The position numbers and the translations under genes are program-made. Below the pieces are notes generated by a model. It was not told the origin of the DNA and made no database searches. It saw nothing but the letters and a program-made list of their open reading frames with translations. A stretch of 45,704 nt of DNA from Microbacterium flavum (GTDB lineage Bacteria > Actinomycetota > Actinomycetes > Actinomycetales > Microbacteriaceae): the NCBI RefSeq assembly GCF_018717645.1, contig NZ_JAFLHG010000018.1, forward strand, positions 1-45,704. Reading direction: 5' to 3'. Position 1 is the stretch's first letter. Each line of letters begins with the position of its first letter. Of this stretch, positions 35,712 through 44,474 are shown in pieces.

Positions 35712-36614
35712 TCACAGCGCGGTGATGATCTCGCGCATGAGGGCGGCCGTCTCGGACGGGGTCTTCCCGACCTTGACGCCGGCGGCCTCGAGGGCCTCCT
35801 TCTTGGCCTGCGCGGTGCCCGCCGAGCCGGACACGATGGCGCCGGCGTGGCCCATCGTCTTCCCCTCGGGGGCCGTGAAGCCGGCGACGTAGCCGACGAC
35901 CGGCTTCGTCACGTGCGCCTTGATGTACTCCGCCGCCCGCTCCTCGGCGTCGCCGCCGATCTCGCCGATCATGACGATCGCCTTCGTCTCCGGATCGGCC
36001 TCGAACGCCTCGAGCGCGTCGATGTGCGTCGTGCCGATGATCGGGTCGCCGCCGATGCCGATGGCGGTCGAGAAGCCGAGATCGCGCAGCTCGAACATCA
36101 TCTGGTAGGTCAGGGTGCCCGACTTCGAGACGAGGCCGATCGGGCCCTTGCCGGTGATGTTGGCGGGCGTGATGCCGGCGAGCGCCTCCCCCGGCGTGAT
36201 GATGCCGGGGCAGTTCGGGCCGATGATGCGGGTCTTGTTGCCGCGGCTCTTCGCGTAGGCCCAGGCCTCGGCGCTGTCGCCGACGGGCACGCCCTCGGTG
36301 ATCACGACGAGGAGCGGGATGTCGGTGTCGATGGCCTCGACCATGGCATCCTTCGTGAACGCGGGCGGCACGAAGGCGATCGACACGTCGGCGCCGGTCT
36401 TCTCGATCGCCTCGGCGACGGAGCCGAACACGGGGAGCTCGACCGGGGTGCCGTCCTTGTCGACGTGCGAGACGGTGGTGCCGGCCTTGCGGGCGTTGAC
36501 GCCGCCGACGACGTTCGTGCCCGCCTTCAGCATCAGCGCGGTGTGCTTGGTGCCCTCGCCGCCGGTGATGCCCTGGACGATGACCTTGGAGTCCTTGTTG
36601 AGGTAGATAGACAT
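35712..36614 (-). CDS. sucD: Succinyl-CoA synthetase alpha subunit
   Basis: SucD carries the phospho-histidine that is formed when succinyl-CoA is converted to succinate with synthesis of ATP or GTP. The 300-residue protein shows the CoA-binding Rossmann part ([19 protein letters not shown], about 11-29) and the family blocks [13 protein letters not shown] [13 protein letters not shown] (about 130) and the catalytic His in [13 protein letters not shown] (about 254-266). It follows sucC after 39 bp. It ends at a strong terminator shared with the opposite cluster. Confidence 0.96.
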   Translation of the reverse strand: MSIYLNKDSKVIVQGITGGEGTKHTALMLKAGTNVVGGVNARKAGTTVSHVDKDGTPVELPVFGSVAEAIEKTGADVSIAFVPPAFTKDAMVEAIDTDIPLLVVITEGVPVGDSAEAWAYAKSRGNKTRIIGPNCPGIITPGEALAGITPANITGKGPIGLVSKSGTLTYQMMFELRDLGFSTAIGIGGDPIIGTTHIDALEAFEADPETKAIVMIGEIGGDAEERAAEYIKAHVTKPVVGYVAGFTAPEGKTMGHAGAIVSGSAGTAQAKKEALEAAGVKVGKTPSETAALMREIITAL

Positions 36615-36630
36615 TGTTTTAGTCCTGTTC

Positions 36631-36655
36631 CGGTTCCTGAGCTCGTCGAGGGATC
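36631..36655. repeat. REP-like element between sucC and sucD
   Basis: The core CCTGAGCTCGTCGAGG resembles a short interspersed repeat common in Microbacterium and some sphingomonads, which in the wrong frame reads P-E-L-V-E-G. It overlaps the last bases of sucC. The inner GAGCTC is a palindrome. Confidence 0.45.
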
Positions 36656-37820
36656 AGGCGTTCGCCAGCTCGGCGGCCTTATCGGCGCCCTCGTCCATAC
36701 CGGCAGCGAGGGTCACGAGGGGGTTGTTCGCGGCGGCGAGGATCGCGCGACCCTCCTCGACCTGGTTGCCGTCCAGCCGGACGACGAGCGGCTTGGTCGC
36801 GGTGTCGCCGAGGATCTCCAGCGCCTTCACGATGCCTTCCGCGACGGCCACGCACGAGGTGATGCCGCCGAAGACGTTGACGAAGACCGACTTGACCTGC
36901 TCATCGCCGAGGATGACGTCGAGGCCCGCGGCCATGACGGTCGCCGAGGCGCCGCCGCCGATGTCGAGGAAGTTGGCCGGCTTCACGCCGCCGTGGTTCT
37001 CGCCGGCGTACGCGACGACGTCGAGCGTCGACATCACGAGGCCCGCGCCGTTGCCGATGATGCCGACCTGGCCGTCGAGCTTGACGTAGTTGAGGCCGGA
37101 CGCCTTGGCCTTCGCCTCGAGAGGGTCGGCGGCATCCTTGTCCTCGAGCTCCTCGTGCTCGGGGTGGCGCACCTCGGTGGCGTTGTCGTCGAGGGAGACC
37201 TTGCCGTCGAGGGCGACGATGTTGCCCGCGGCATCCTGGATGAGCGGGTTGACCTCGACGAGGGTCGCGCCTTCGCCCTTGTAGACATTGTAGAGCTTGA
37301 CGAAGACGTCGGCGACCTTCGGGGCGAGCTCGTCATCGAAGCCGCCTGCCTTGGCGATCTCGAGGGCCTTCGCCGCGTCGATGCCCGTCAGCGGGTCGAC
37401 CTCGATCTTGGCGAGCGCGTCGGGCTTCTCCACGGCGAGCTGCTCGATCTCCATGCCGCCCTCGACCGAGCAGAGGCTCAGGTAGGAGCGGTTCGCGCGG
37501 TCGAGCAGCACCGAGAAGTAGAACTCCTTCTCGATCTGCGCGCCCGCGGCGACCATGACGCGCTTGACGACGTGGCCCTTGATGTCGAGGCCCAAGATGG
37601 CCTTCGCGGCCTCGTAGGCATCCTCGGGGGTCTTCGCGACCTTCACGCCACCGGCCTTGCCGCGGCCGCCGACTTTGACCTGCGCCTTGACGACGACGAC
37701 ACCGCCGAGCTTCTCCGCGGCCGCCTTCGCCTCCTCAGGGGTGTCGGCGATGATGCCGGCAAGCACCGGCACCTCATACTTCTCGAACAGGTCTCGTGCC
37801 TGGTATTCGTAGAGATCCAC
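36654..37820 (-). CDS. sucC: Succinyl-CoA synthetase beta subunit
   Basis: SucC binds the nucleotide and succinate and pairs with SucD in the TCA cycle. The 388-residue length is standard. The ATP-grasp part starts [19 protein letters not shown] and includes [20 protein letters not shown] (about 40-59). The C-terminal ligase domain has the succinate-binding loop [11 protein letters not shown] and [19 protein letters not shown] 37820, 7 nt after AAGGA, is the start. A TCTCGACATCGAGA palindrome lies about 70-85 bp upstream and is near-identical to the one before icd. Confidence 0.96.
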   Translation of the reverse strand: MDLYEYQARDLFEKYEVPVLAGIIADTPEEAKAAAEKLGGVVVVKAQVKVGGRGKAGGVKVAKTPEDAYEAAKAILGLDIKGHVVKRVMVAAGAQIEKEFYFSVLLDRANRSYLSLCSVEGGMEIEQLAVEKPDALAKIEVDPLTGIDAAKALEIAKAGGFDDELAPKVADVFVKLYNVYKGEGATLVEVNPLIQDAAGNIVALDGKVSLDDNATEVRHPEHEELEDKDAADPLEAKAKASGLNYVKLDGQVGIIGNGAGLVMSTLDVVAYAGENHGGVKPANFLDIGGGASATVMAAGLDVILGDEQVKSVFVNVFGGITSCVAVAEGIVKALEILGDTATKPLVVRLDGNQVEEGRAILAAANNPLVTLAAGMDEGADKAAELANA

Positions 37821-37883
37821 GTGCAATCCTTCGCTGGGCGACTGTGGGTTTTCGGGGGCGTGCCCCGGGTTTTCGCGGGTCGG

Positions 37884-37905
37884 AGAAATCTCGATGTCGA
37901 GAGAT
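37884..37905. promoter_or_regulatory. Operator-like palindrome upstream of sucC
   Basis: TCTCGATGTCGAGA (37889-37902) is a 14-bp palindrome with one central mismatch, flanked by imperfect symmetry. It differs from the icd palindrome core at one base. It lies 69 to 82 bp from sucC's start, and about 110 bp from the divergent TetR gene, either of which it could control. Confidence 0.6.
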
Positions 37906-37998
37906 CGACCAATCCCCCAGCCTAATACGTGCGCCTGAGTGCCCCGACCCGCTCGGGGGCCGCCGCGCGGCGCCGGTCGCCAGGGGCGCGGCACGCCG

Positions 37999-38004
37999 TA
38001 GGCT
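37999..38004 (+). promoter_or_regulatory. -10 box TAGGCT, leaderless start of the TetR gene
   Basis: TAGGCT ends 6 nt before ATG 38011, and no ribosome binding site lies between. Confidence 0.55.
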
Positions 38005-38010
38005 CGGGCT

Positions 38011-38703
38011 ATGACCGATGCCGCTCGGGAGAAGGCCGCTCCCACGTCCGCCCGCAACGCCGTGGTCGCCGCGGCGCTCGACCTCTTCGTCGCGCAGGGC
38101 TTCGAGGCCACGTCGGTCGAGCAGATCGCGCAGGCGGCGGGCGTGTCGCGCTCCACGTTCTTCCGGCAGTTCGGCGGGAAGGATGACGTCGTCTTCAGCG
38201 ACCACGACGTCCTGCTCGCGCAGCTGCGCGAGTTCCTGGCCGACGCGCGACGCGACCCGCAGGAGAACCCGTGGGCGGCGGCGTGCGCGGCATCCGTCGA
38301 AGTCTTCCGCCATTTCGCCGCCGAGCCCGATCTCGCCCGGCGCCGCTACGCCGTCGTCCGGCAGGTCCCGGCGCTGCGCGAGCGCGAGATCGTGACGGTG
38401 TTCCAGTACGAGCGCCTGTTCGACGACTACCTGCGCGGTGCGCTGCCGGGCCTCGACCCGATCGACTCGGTCGCCTTCGCCGCCGCCGTCACCGCCGTTC
38501 ACAATCACGTGCTGCGACGCCTGCTGCGGGGCACCGACGACGTGTCCGAGAGCGTCCTCACCGACGCCTACGAGGGTCTGCTCCACCGCTTCGGCGTGCA
38601 CCCCGACGGCGAGGACGCTCGGGCCGACGACGTCGTCGTGGCGACCTTCCCGCGGCGGATGCCGTCGGCCGAGGTCGCCCGTCGCATGCGCGACGCCCTC
38701 TGA
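38011..38703 (+). CDS. TetR family transcriptional regulator
   Basis: This 230-residue regulator has the TetR helix-turn-helix at about residues 15-62: [20 protein letters not shown] then [20 protein letters not shown]. The C-terminal ligand-binding region is helical and longer than in the shortest TetRs. It is convergent with and only 7 bp from an acyl-CoA dehydrogenase gene, so control of fatty-acid breakdown is a natural hypothesis, but binding sites are not proven. The ligand is unknown; acyl-CoA is likely if it acts on its neighbour. Confidence 0.88.
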   Translation: MTDAAREKAAPTSARNAVVAAALDLFVAQGFEATSVEQIAQAAGVSRSTFFRQFGGKDDVVFSDHDVLLAQLREFLADARRDPQENPWAAACAASVEVFRHFAAEPDLARRRYAVVRQVPALREREIVTVFQYERLFDDYLRGALPGLDPIDSVAFAAAVTAVHNHVLRRLLRGTDDVSESVLTDAYEGLLHRFGVHPDGEDARADDVVVATFPRRMPSAEVARRMRDAL

Positions 38704-38720
38704 CGCCGACTCAGAGCGTC
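38692..38720. terminator. Compact hairpin containing both stop codons
   Basis: CTCTGA (38698-38703) pairs with TCAGAG (38711-38716), with GACG/CGTC extending the stem across a 2-nt bulge. The stem includes the TGA of the TetR gene and the stop of the convergent acyl-CoA dehydrogenase gene. Confidence 0.45.
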
Positions 38721-40462
38721 TCGCCGGAGGCGACCGTCTCGGCGAGGGCGTGCACGCGCGGCAGGTGATGCGCGCCGTAGAAGTCGGCGGCGGTGAGCCG
38801 CGCGCCGTCCGCGTCGTCGGGCGCCGTGTGCGCGGCGACCGCGACGACCGCGAGCCCGTGCATCCACCCGCCCGCGAGCACGCCGAGGAGCATGAGGTAG
38901 GGCACGCTCACGGCGTGGGCGTCGCGCGGCGATCCGGCGAAGCCCACGATGTCCGCCGTGGCCCGGCGCGCGGATGCCACGGCGCGCTCGAGGCGATCGG
39001 CGGCACGCGTGGCGGGCTGCGCCGCCGCGCCCTGCGGCTGATCGCCTGCCGCGGCGCGGAGCGCCGCGATCGTCTCATCGACCTGGGCGAACAGGCGTTC
39101 GGCCGTGGCGCCGCGATCGCGGATCACCTTGCGACCGATGAGGTCGTTCGACTGGATCGCCGTGGTCCCCTCGTAGATCGGCATGATGCGCGCATCGCGG
39201 TAATGCTGCGCGGCGCCGGTCTCCTCGATGAAGCCCATCCCGCCGTGCACCTGGATCGCGTCGCTCGTGAGGGTGACCGCATCCTCGGTCGCCCACCCCT
39301 TCAGGATCGGGACGAAGAACTCCGCGAGCGCGAGCGTGGCGGCATCCCCCGAGGCCTCGGCCTGGTCGAACAGGTCTCCGACGTGGACGCTGAGGGCCCG
39401 CATCGCGAAGACGTCGCTGCGCATCGACAGCAGGAGGCGGCGGACGTCGGGGTGCTCGGCGATCGGCGCATCGGCGTCGCGTTCGAGCACGCGGCCCTGC
39501 ATGCGTCCGGCGGCATACGCCTCGGCCTGCTGCAGTGCGCGGTCCGCGATCCCGGTGGCCTGGAACCCCATGCCGGTGCGCGCGGAGTTCATCATGACGA
39601 ACATCCCGGCCAGGCCTCCCCCCACCTCGCCCACGAGGTATCCGGTCGCGTCCTCATAGCTGAGGACGCACGTGGGCGAACCGTGGATGCCGAGCTTGTG
39701 CTCGATCGCGACGGTCTCCACGCCGTTCCGATCGCCGAGGGAGCCGTCGGCGTTCACGAGGAACTTCGGCACGACGAAGAGGGACAGCCCCCTGGCACCG
39801 TCCGGCGCATCGGGGGTGCGGGCCAGGACGAGGTGCACGATGTTGTCGGCCACGTCGTGGTCGCCCCACGTGATGAAGATCTTCTGACCCTTGACAGACC
39901 AGCTCCCGTCGCCTCGCGGCGTCGCCGTCGTCCGGATGGCGCCGAGGTCGGTGCCCGCCGCCGGTTCGGTGAGGTTCATCGTGCCGGTCCACTCGCCCGA
40001 GACGAGCTTCGTGAGGAACGTCTCGCGCAGCTCGTCCGACGCCGCGGCATCCAGCGCATGGATCTGTCCCGCCGTCAGCAGCCAGCACAGGGCGAACGCC
40101 GCGTTCGACGCGTTCCAGATCTCGCCGAGCCCCGCGCGGATCGAGCCGGGCAGGCCGTCGCCTCCCGCCGATGCGGGCGCCTCGGCGCTCACCCAGCCCG
40201 CGTCGGCGAAGGCGCGGTAGGCCTCGGCGAATCCGTCCGGCAGATGGACCTGCCCGTCGACCAGCCGCGCCCCCTCGCGGTCGCCGATGCTCTGAAGGGG
40301 GGCGAGAACAGACGCCGCGAACTCCCCCGCGCCGGCGATCACATCCGCGGCGTCCTCGGCGGTGAGCTCCCCGCCGGTCGCGCGCGCGACGATGTCGGTG
40401 CCGAACGCCTCGCGGTAGAGGAACGCGTAGTCGGATGTCGGCGGCTGATAGTCGATGGCCAT
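38711..40462 (-). CDS. Acyl-CoA dehydrogenase, FadE5-like
   Basis: This 583-residue flavoenzyme should introduce the first double bond of an acyl-CoA. At nearly 600 residues it belongs to the longer FadE5/AcdA-like group. The FAD-binding middle shows WTGTMNLTEPAAGTDLGAIR (about 155-174) and the helical C-terminal part has IQVHGGMGFIEETGAAQHYR then IMPIYEGTTAIQSNDLIG, with the likely catalytic Glu in YEGTT (about 425). A C-terminal extension of about 110 residues typical of this group follows. ATG 40462 has GAGGGAG upstream. It probably depends on an electron-transfer flavoprotein encoded elsewhere. Confidence 0.93.
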   Translation of the reverse strand: MAIDYQPPTSDYAFLYREAFGTDIVARATGGELTAEDAADVIAGAGEFAASVLAPLQSIGDREGARLVDGQVHLPDGFAEAYRAFADAGWVSAEAPASAGGDGLPGSIRAGLGEIWNASNAAFALCWLLTAGQIHALDAAASDELRETFLTKLVSGEWTGTMNLTEPAAGTDLGAIRTTATPRGDGSWSVKGQKIFITWGDHDVADNIVHLVLARTPDAPDGARGLSLFVVPKFLVNADGSLGDRNGVETVAIEHKLGIHGSPTCVLSYEDATGYLVGEVGGGLAGMFVMMNSARTGMGFQATGIADRALQQAEAYAAGRMQGRVLERDADAPIAEHPDVRRLLLSMRSDVFAMRALSVHVGDLFDQAEASGDAATLALAEFFVPILKGWATEDAVTLTSDAIQVHGGMGFIEETGAAQHYRDARIMPIYEGTTAIQSNDLIGRKVIRDRGATAERLFAQVDETIAALRAAAGDQPQGAAAQPATRAADRLERAVASARRATADIVGFAGSPRDAHAVSVPYLMLLGVLAGGWMHGLAVVAVAAHTAPDDADGARLTAADFYGAHHLPRVHALAETVASGETL

Positions 40463-40527
40463 GGGAGCTCCCTCGGGGTGCGACCGGTCCGACAGAGGAC
40501 CGGAGTGAGACTGCGAGTCAGTTTAGC

Positions 40528-40542
40528 TGATACTCGGTGTCA
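40528..40542. promoter_or_regulatory. Candidate operator upstream of the acyl-CoA dehydrogenase gene
   Basis: TGATACTCGGTGTCA is an imperfect palindrome (TGAxAC...GTxTCA) in the divergent promoter region of the dehydrogenase and ligase genes. A TAAACT -10-like box for the dehydrogenase lies next to it on the minus strand. TetR-type proteins often bind such sites, so the TetR at 38011 is a candidate. Confidence 0.3.
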
Positions 40543-40593
40543 TTCGCGCGGCTGATCCCCCACCGCCCGGTAGCGCCCCGGACGCCCCCGCGG

Positions 40594-40599
40594 CAGGAT
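40594..40599 (+). promoter_or_regulatory. -10-like CAGGAT, leaderless start of the ligase gene
   Basis: CAGGAT ends 6 nt before GTG 40606. It differs from TANNNT at the first base, like the box before the ThrE-type gene. Confidence 0.4.
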
Positions 40600-40605
40600 G
40601 ACAGC

Positions 40606-41661
40606 GTGTACGAGATTCCCGCACCGATGCTCGCGAAGGCGGTCCCCGCGATCCCCGACCCCGCCGCGGTGCCCGGCGGACTGTCGTACGAGCCCAAATG
40701 GGACGGGTTCCGCGCGCTGGTCTCCTCCGACGGCACCGGACCGGACGGCGTCGTCATCGGCTCGCGCGGTGCGAAGCCGCTCACCCGCTACTTCCCCGAG
40801 CTCGTCGCCGCCTTCGCGAGACTCCTTCCCGAACCGTGCCTCATCGACGGCGAGATCATCGTCGCCCTCCCGCAGCCCGGCGGCGCCGAGCGGCTGTCGT
40901 GGGAGGCGCTGTCGCAGCGGATCCATCCGGCCGCGTCGCGGGTCGCGCTGCTCAGCGCCGACACTCCCGCCCGATTCGTCGCGTTCGACCTCCTTGCGCG
41001 CGGGGATCGCGACCTGCGGGACGAGCCGTTCTCGGTGCGGCGGGCAGAGCTCGAGGACCTGCTGCGCTCCGTTCCGACTCCTCTCCACCTCACCCGGACG
41101 ACGACCGACCCCGCGCTCGCGCGAGAGTGGCTCGCCCGATTCGAGGGCGCGGGCCTCGACGGCGTCGTCGCGAAGCCGCTGGCCCAGCCCTACAGCCCCG
41201 GCAAGCGCACGATGCTCAAGATCAAGCACGCCCGCACGGCCGACGTCGTCGCCCTGGGCTACCGCGTCCACAAGAGCGGCGCGGGGGTCGGCTCGCTCCT
41301 CGTCGGGCTCTACGACGAGGCCGGGGAGCTGCACCAGGTGGGCGGGGTCTCGGCCTTCAGCGACGTCCGGCGGCGCGAACTCGTCGACGAGCTCGCCCCG
41401 CTCGTCGAGACGGATGCCGACGGCCGCACGCTGCACGGCGACGGAGAGCGCTCACGATTCGCCGCCGCGGGCAAGGACACCTCCTTCGTGCGGCTGCGCC
41501 CCGAGCGCGTGCTCGAGGTGCGATACGACCAGCTCGAAGGGAGCAGGTTCCGCCACACCGTCCAGTTCGCGCGGTGGCGCGCCGACCGCGAGCCGCGCTC
41601 CTGCACGTACGACCAGCTGGAGACGGTGACCGCGTACGACCTGGCGGACGTCCTCGCCTGA
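40606..41661 (+). CDS. ATP-dependent DNA ligase, LigC type
   Basis: This 351-residue enzyme seals nicks in DNA using ATP. The adenylated Lys lies in motif I SYEPKWDGFRA (about residue 29). Later ligase motifs are visible as IGSRGAKPLTRYFPEL (motif Ia region), LIDGEIIV (motif III, about 83-90), GLDGVVAKPL (motif IV, about 185-194) and TMLKIKHARTADVVALGY (motif V). The OB-fold C terminus follows. There is no polymerase or nuclease domain, unlike LigD. In Mycobacterium a LigC gene (Rv3731) lies beside a stand-alone polymerase-domain gene; here the polymerase-domain gene is 2.8 kb away at 44457. GTG 40606 is chosen by the -10 spacing. Confidence 0.92.
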   Translation: MYEIPAPMLAKAVPAIPDPAAVPGGLSYEPKWDGFRALVSSDGTGPDGVVIGSRGAKPLTRYFPELVAAFARLLPEPCLIDGEIIVALPQPGGAERLSWEALSQRIHPAASRVALLSADTPARFVAFDLLARGDRDLRDEPFSVRRAELEDLLRSVPTPLHLTRTTTDPALAREWLARFEGAGLDGVVAKPLAQPYSPGKRTMLKIKHARTADVVALGYRVHKSGAGVGSLLVGLYDEAGELHQVGGVSAFSDVRRRELVDELAPLVETDADGRTLHGDGERSRFAAAGKDTSFVRLRPERVLEVRYDQLEGSRFRHTVQFARWRADREPRSCTYDQLETVTAYDLADVLA

Positions 41662-41708
41662 TCGCGCGCGGGTCGGGCGGGTGCGCCGTGCGCCGTCCGG
41701 ACACACCA

Positions 41709-41755
41709 CGGGCCCGCATCGGCGCCGGACTGCGGCGGCCGGCCATGCGGGCCCG
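41709..41755 (+). terminator. Long-loop hairpin after the ligase gene
   Basis: CGGGCCCGCAT (41709-41719) pairs with ATGCGGGCCCG (41745-41755). The 25-nt loop can pair internally. The 224-bp gap 41662-41885 holds nothing else I can support. Confidence 0.5.
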
Positions 41756-41873
41756 GAGTGGCGAAGGGGGCTGATGCCCTCCTCCATGACGCCGACGATA
41801 TCGGCGTCCGACCGCGCGCCACGCCCGGTCGGGCCGTGAAAATCGCCGGCGTGCGAGGAGGGCCGCCGGGTGC

Positions 41874-41879
41874 CAGGAT
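41874..41879 (+). promoter_or_regulatory. -10-like CAGGAT, leaderless start of the ThrE-type gene
   Basis: CAGGAT ends 6 nt before ATG 41886. The same hexamer at the same distance precedes the ligase gene. Confidence 0.4.
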
Positions 41880-41885
41880 CAAGGC

Positions 41886-43172
41886 ATGGCCGAGGCATCC
41901 GACGCGTCAGCGACCAGCGAGCTGCGCCTGGAACCGGTGCAGTTCATCGCTCGCACCGACGCGGTGATGCGCCTCGGTGCGATGATGCTCGGCGCCGGCG
42001 GATCGTCGGCGCGCGTCCGCGACAGCATGGAGCGCGCCGCCCACGCGCTCGGGATCGAGGAGCTCCACACGCGCGTCGGCATGACGGACATCGTGGCGAC
42101 CGCGAGCCGCGGGCCGCTCTTCCGGACCCGGGTCGCCGAGATCCGCCGTCCGGCGATCGACGCCGACCGGCTCACGGAGATCAAGCGCCTCACCTCCTCG
42201 CTCCGGCCCGGGACCAGCGCACCGCAGCTCCAGCGCGACCTCGATGCGATCGCCGCGCGGCCCCGGCGGTACCCCGACATCCTGCGCGTCCTCGGCGCTG
42301 CGTTCGCGTGCGCGGCCTTCGCCCTGCTGGGCAACGGCGGATGGCAGGAGTTCCTCGCGGTCGGCATCGCGGCGGGCGCCGGGCAGTTCGTCCGCATGCG
42401 CCTCGCGCGGCTCCGCACGAACGACTTCCTCGTGGTCTTCGTCGCGGCCGGCACCTCGCTCCTGGTCTACCTCGGCGCCACGGCGCTCCTCGCCGCACTC
42501 GGAGCCCCCGGCGCCCAGCACGATGCCGCGATGACGAGCGCCGTCCTCTACCTGGTCCCGGGGTTCCCCCTCGTCACCGGCGCCCTCGACCTCGCCCGAC
42601 TCGATCTGAACGCGGGAATCGCGCGGGTCGTCTACGCGACGCTCCTCCTCCTCGCGACCGGAACCGCCGTCTGGGGCGTCGCGGCACTCTTCCACACCTC
42701 GGTCTCGCAGACGGCTTCCCCCGTGTTCGACGAGCCCCTGCTGTCGGTCGTGCGCCTCCTCGCGGGGTTCGTCGGCGTTCTCGGCTTCGCCGTGCTCTTC
42801 GACACCCCGCCCGCGATCGCGCTGACCGCGGCCGCGCTGGGCGCGGTTGCGGGCGTCGGCCGCCTGGCTCTCGTCGATGCCGGGGCGACGCCCCCGCTCG
42901 CCGCGGCGGTCGCCGCGTTCGCGGTCGGCGCCGGCGCCTTCCTCTTCGGCGATCGACTTCGCGCGGCCCGCGTGACCCTCACCGTCCCCGCCGTCCTCAT
43001 CATGGTGCCGGGTGCCGCCGCGTATCGGGCGATCACCGGGGTGATCGCCGGCGACACCCTCGCCGCGATCCAGAGCGGCCTCACCGCGGTCTTCGTCGTC
43101 GTCGCGCTCGCGATCGGACTCACCGTGGCACGGGTCCTCACCGAGCGGGAATGGACGCGACCCGGGGGCTGA
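41886..43172 (+). CDS. ThrE-type threonine/serine exporter family protein
   Basis: This 428-residue inner-membrane protein probably exports threonine, serine or related compounds by proton motive force. The N-terminal soluble part (about 1-130) holds ARTDAVMRLGAMMLGAGGSS and MTDIVATASRG, typical of the ThrE domain, followed by ten hydrophobic helices. The second half (about 270-420) is the ThrE_2 repeat, with TVPAVLIMVPGAAAYRAITG resembling LVPGFPLVTGALDL in the first half. Both halves are present in one chain, as in Corynebacterium ThrE. No regulator is adjacent. Confidence 0.85.
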   Translation: MAEASDASATSELRLEPVQFIARTDAVMRLGAMMLGAGGSSARVRDSMERAAHALGIEELHTRVGMTDIVATASRGPLFRTRVAEIRRPAIDADRLTEIKRLTSSLRPGTSAPQLQRDLDAIAARPRRYPDILRVLGAAFACAAFALLGNGGWQEFLAVGIAAGAGQFVRMRLARLRTNDFLVVFVAAGTSLLVYLGATALLAALGAPGAQHDAAMTSAVLYLVPGFPLVTGALDLARLDLNAGIARVVYATLLLLATGTAVWGVAALFHTSVSQTASPVFDEPLLSVVRLLAGFVGVLGFAVLFDTPPAIALTAAALGAVAGVGRLALVDAGATPPLAAAVAAFAVGAGAFLFGDRLRAARVTLTVPAVLIMVPGAAAYRAITGVIAGDTLAAIQSGLTAVFVVVALAIGLTVARVLTEREWTRPGG

Positions 43173-43235
43173 GCCCGGCCCGTGCGGTGGCGCCTGGCGG
43201 CCTGTCAAGGCTTCGCACGGGCGGCCCGGAGCCGT

Positions 43236-43241
43236 TAGCGT
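43236..43241 (+). promoter_or_regulatory. -10 box TAGCGT, leaderless start of the AI-2E family gene
   Basis: TAGCGT ends 6 nt before ATG 43248. Confidence 0.55.
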
Positions 43242-43247
43242 CGAAGG

Positions 43248-44456
43248 ATGGGACTCTTCCGCTCCTCCGCCCCTCTCGCCGTCCGCGGCACCGCGAACGA
43301 CGACCCCGTCCGGGTCGCGCCCAGCGGAAAGCCCGCGTCCCTCTGGCAGGACGGATTCGGGAGCCTCGCCATCCGGTCGCTCCAGATCATCCTCGTCGTC
43401 GCCGTGGCGACGGGGCTCATCTTCGGTCTTCGCCAGCTCACCGTGGTCGTGATCCCGCTGCTGCTGGCCCTCATCCTCGCCTGCGCCTTCGCGCCCGTGA
43501 TGGCGTGGCTGCGTCGGAAGGGCGTCCCCCCGCTCGGTGCGACGCTCATGGTGCTGCTGACGATCGTGGCCATCTTCGCCGGCATCGGCTGGCTGATCGT
43601 CGCCGCCGTCCGCGGGCAGTGGGAGGAGCTGGCCGCCAAGGCGCAGCAGGGCTTCGATCAGCTCATGTCGTGGGTGTCGACCCTGCCGTTCTCGATCGAC
43701 CAGGCCCAGATCGACGAGTGGATCGACTCCGCGACCGACTTCCTCACCTCGGCGCAGTTCGGATCGGGCGCAATCGCCGGGGTGAGCGCGGTCGCCTCAT
43801 TCGTGACGGGATTCATCCTCCTCGTCGTGGTCCTCTTCTTCTTCCTCAAGGACGGTCCGCAGATGTGGGCGTTCACGCTGCGCCCCTTCGAGGGCGAGAA
43901 GTACGCCCGCGCCGTCCGCATCGGCTCCAAGACGGTCAGCGTCTTCGGCTCCTACGTCCGCGGGACCGCATCGGTCGCGGCGGTGGATGCCCTCGGCATC
44001 CTCATCGGCCTCCTCATCCTCCAGGTGCCTCTCGCGCTCCCCCTGGCGGTGCTCGTCTTCCTGCTCGCGTTCATCCCGTTCGTCGGAGCGACCCTCGCCG
44101 GCATCCTCGCGGCCCTCGTCGCCCTCGTCGCCAACGGCTGGGTCGTCGCCCTCCTCGTCGTCGGTGTCGTCGTGCTCGTGAACCAGCTGGAGGGCAACTT
44201 CCTGCAGCCGGTGCTCATGGGCCGCTCGATGAAGCTGCACGCCTTCGTCGTCCTCATCGCCCTGACCGCGGGCACCGTGCTCGGCGGGATCGTGGGTGCC
44301 GTCCTCGCGGTGCCGCTGACGGCGACCGCGTGGGGCATCATCCAGGTGTGGGACGGGCCGTCCACCCCGGCGCGCTGGGCGCGGCGAAAGCACCGCACCG
44401 ACGAGCGCGCCCTCGTCGCGGGCCACGGTCCGGTGACCGTGGAGCCCGCCTCCTGA
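43248..44456 (+). CDS. AI-2E family transporter
   Basis: This 402-residue membrane protein belongs to the AI-2E/PerM superfamily of transporters, some of which export autoinducer-2 and others act as sodium or proton antiporters. Eight hydrophobic segments are seen, with the family blocks VVVIPLLLALILACAFAPVM (about 65-84), GFILLVVVLFFFLKDGPQMW (about 185-204) and LEGNFLQPVLMGRSMKLHAF with VVLIALTAGTVLGGIVGAVL (about 310-350). The specific substrate cannot be read from sequence. It stops directly at the convergent polymerase-domain gene. Confidence 0.87.
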   Translation: MGLFRSSAPLAVRGTANDDPVRVAPSGKPASLWQDGFGSLAIRSLQIILVVAVATGLIFGLRQLTVVVIPLLLALILACAFAPVMAWLRRKGVPPLGATLMVLLTIVAIFAGIGWLIVAAVRGQWEELAAKAQQGFDQLMSWVSTLPFSIDQAQIDEWIDSATDFLTSAQFGSGAIAGVSAVASFVTGFILLVVVLFFFLKDGPQMWAFTLRPFEGEKYARAVRIGSKTVSVFGSYVRGTASVAAVDALGILIGLLILQVPLALPLAVLVFLLAFIPFVGATLAGILAALVALVANGWVVALLVVGVVVLVNQLEGNFLQPVLMGRSMKLHAFVVLIALTAGTVLGGIVGAVLAVPLTATAWGIIQVWDGPSTPARWARRKHRTDERALVAGHGPVTVEPAS

Positions 44457-44474
44457 TCAGTTGGGCCTGCGGGC
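44444..44474. terminator. Hairpin over the shared end of two convergent genes
   Basis: GCCCGC (44444-44449) pairs with GCGGGC (44469-44474). The loop holds TGATCA (44454-44459), in which the TGA of each gene lies on opposite strands with no base between the genes. Confidence 0.35.
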
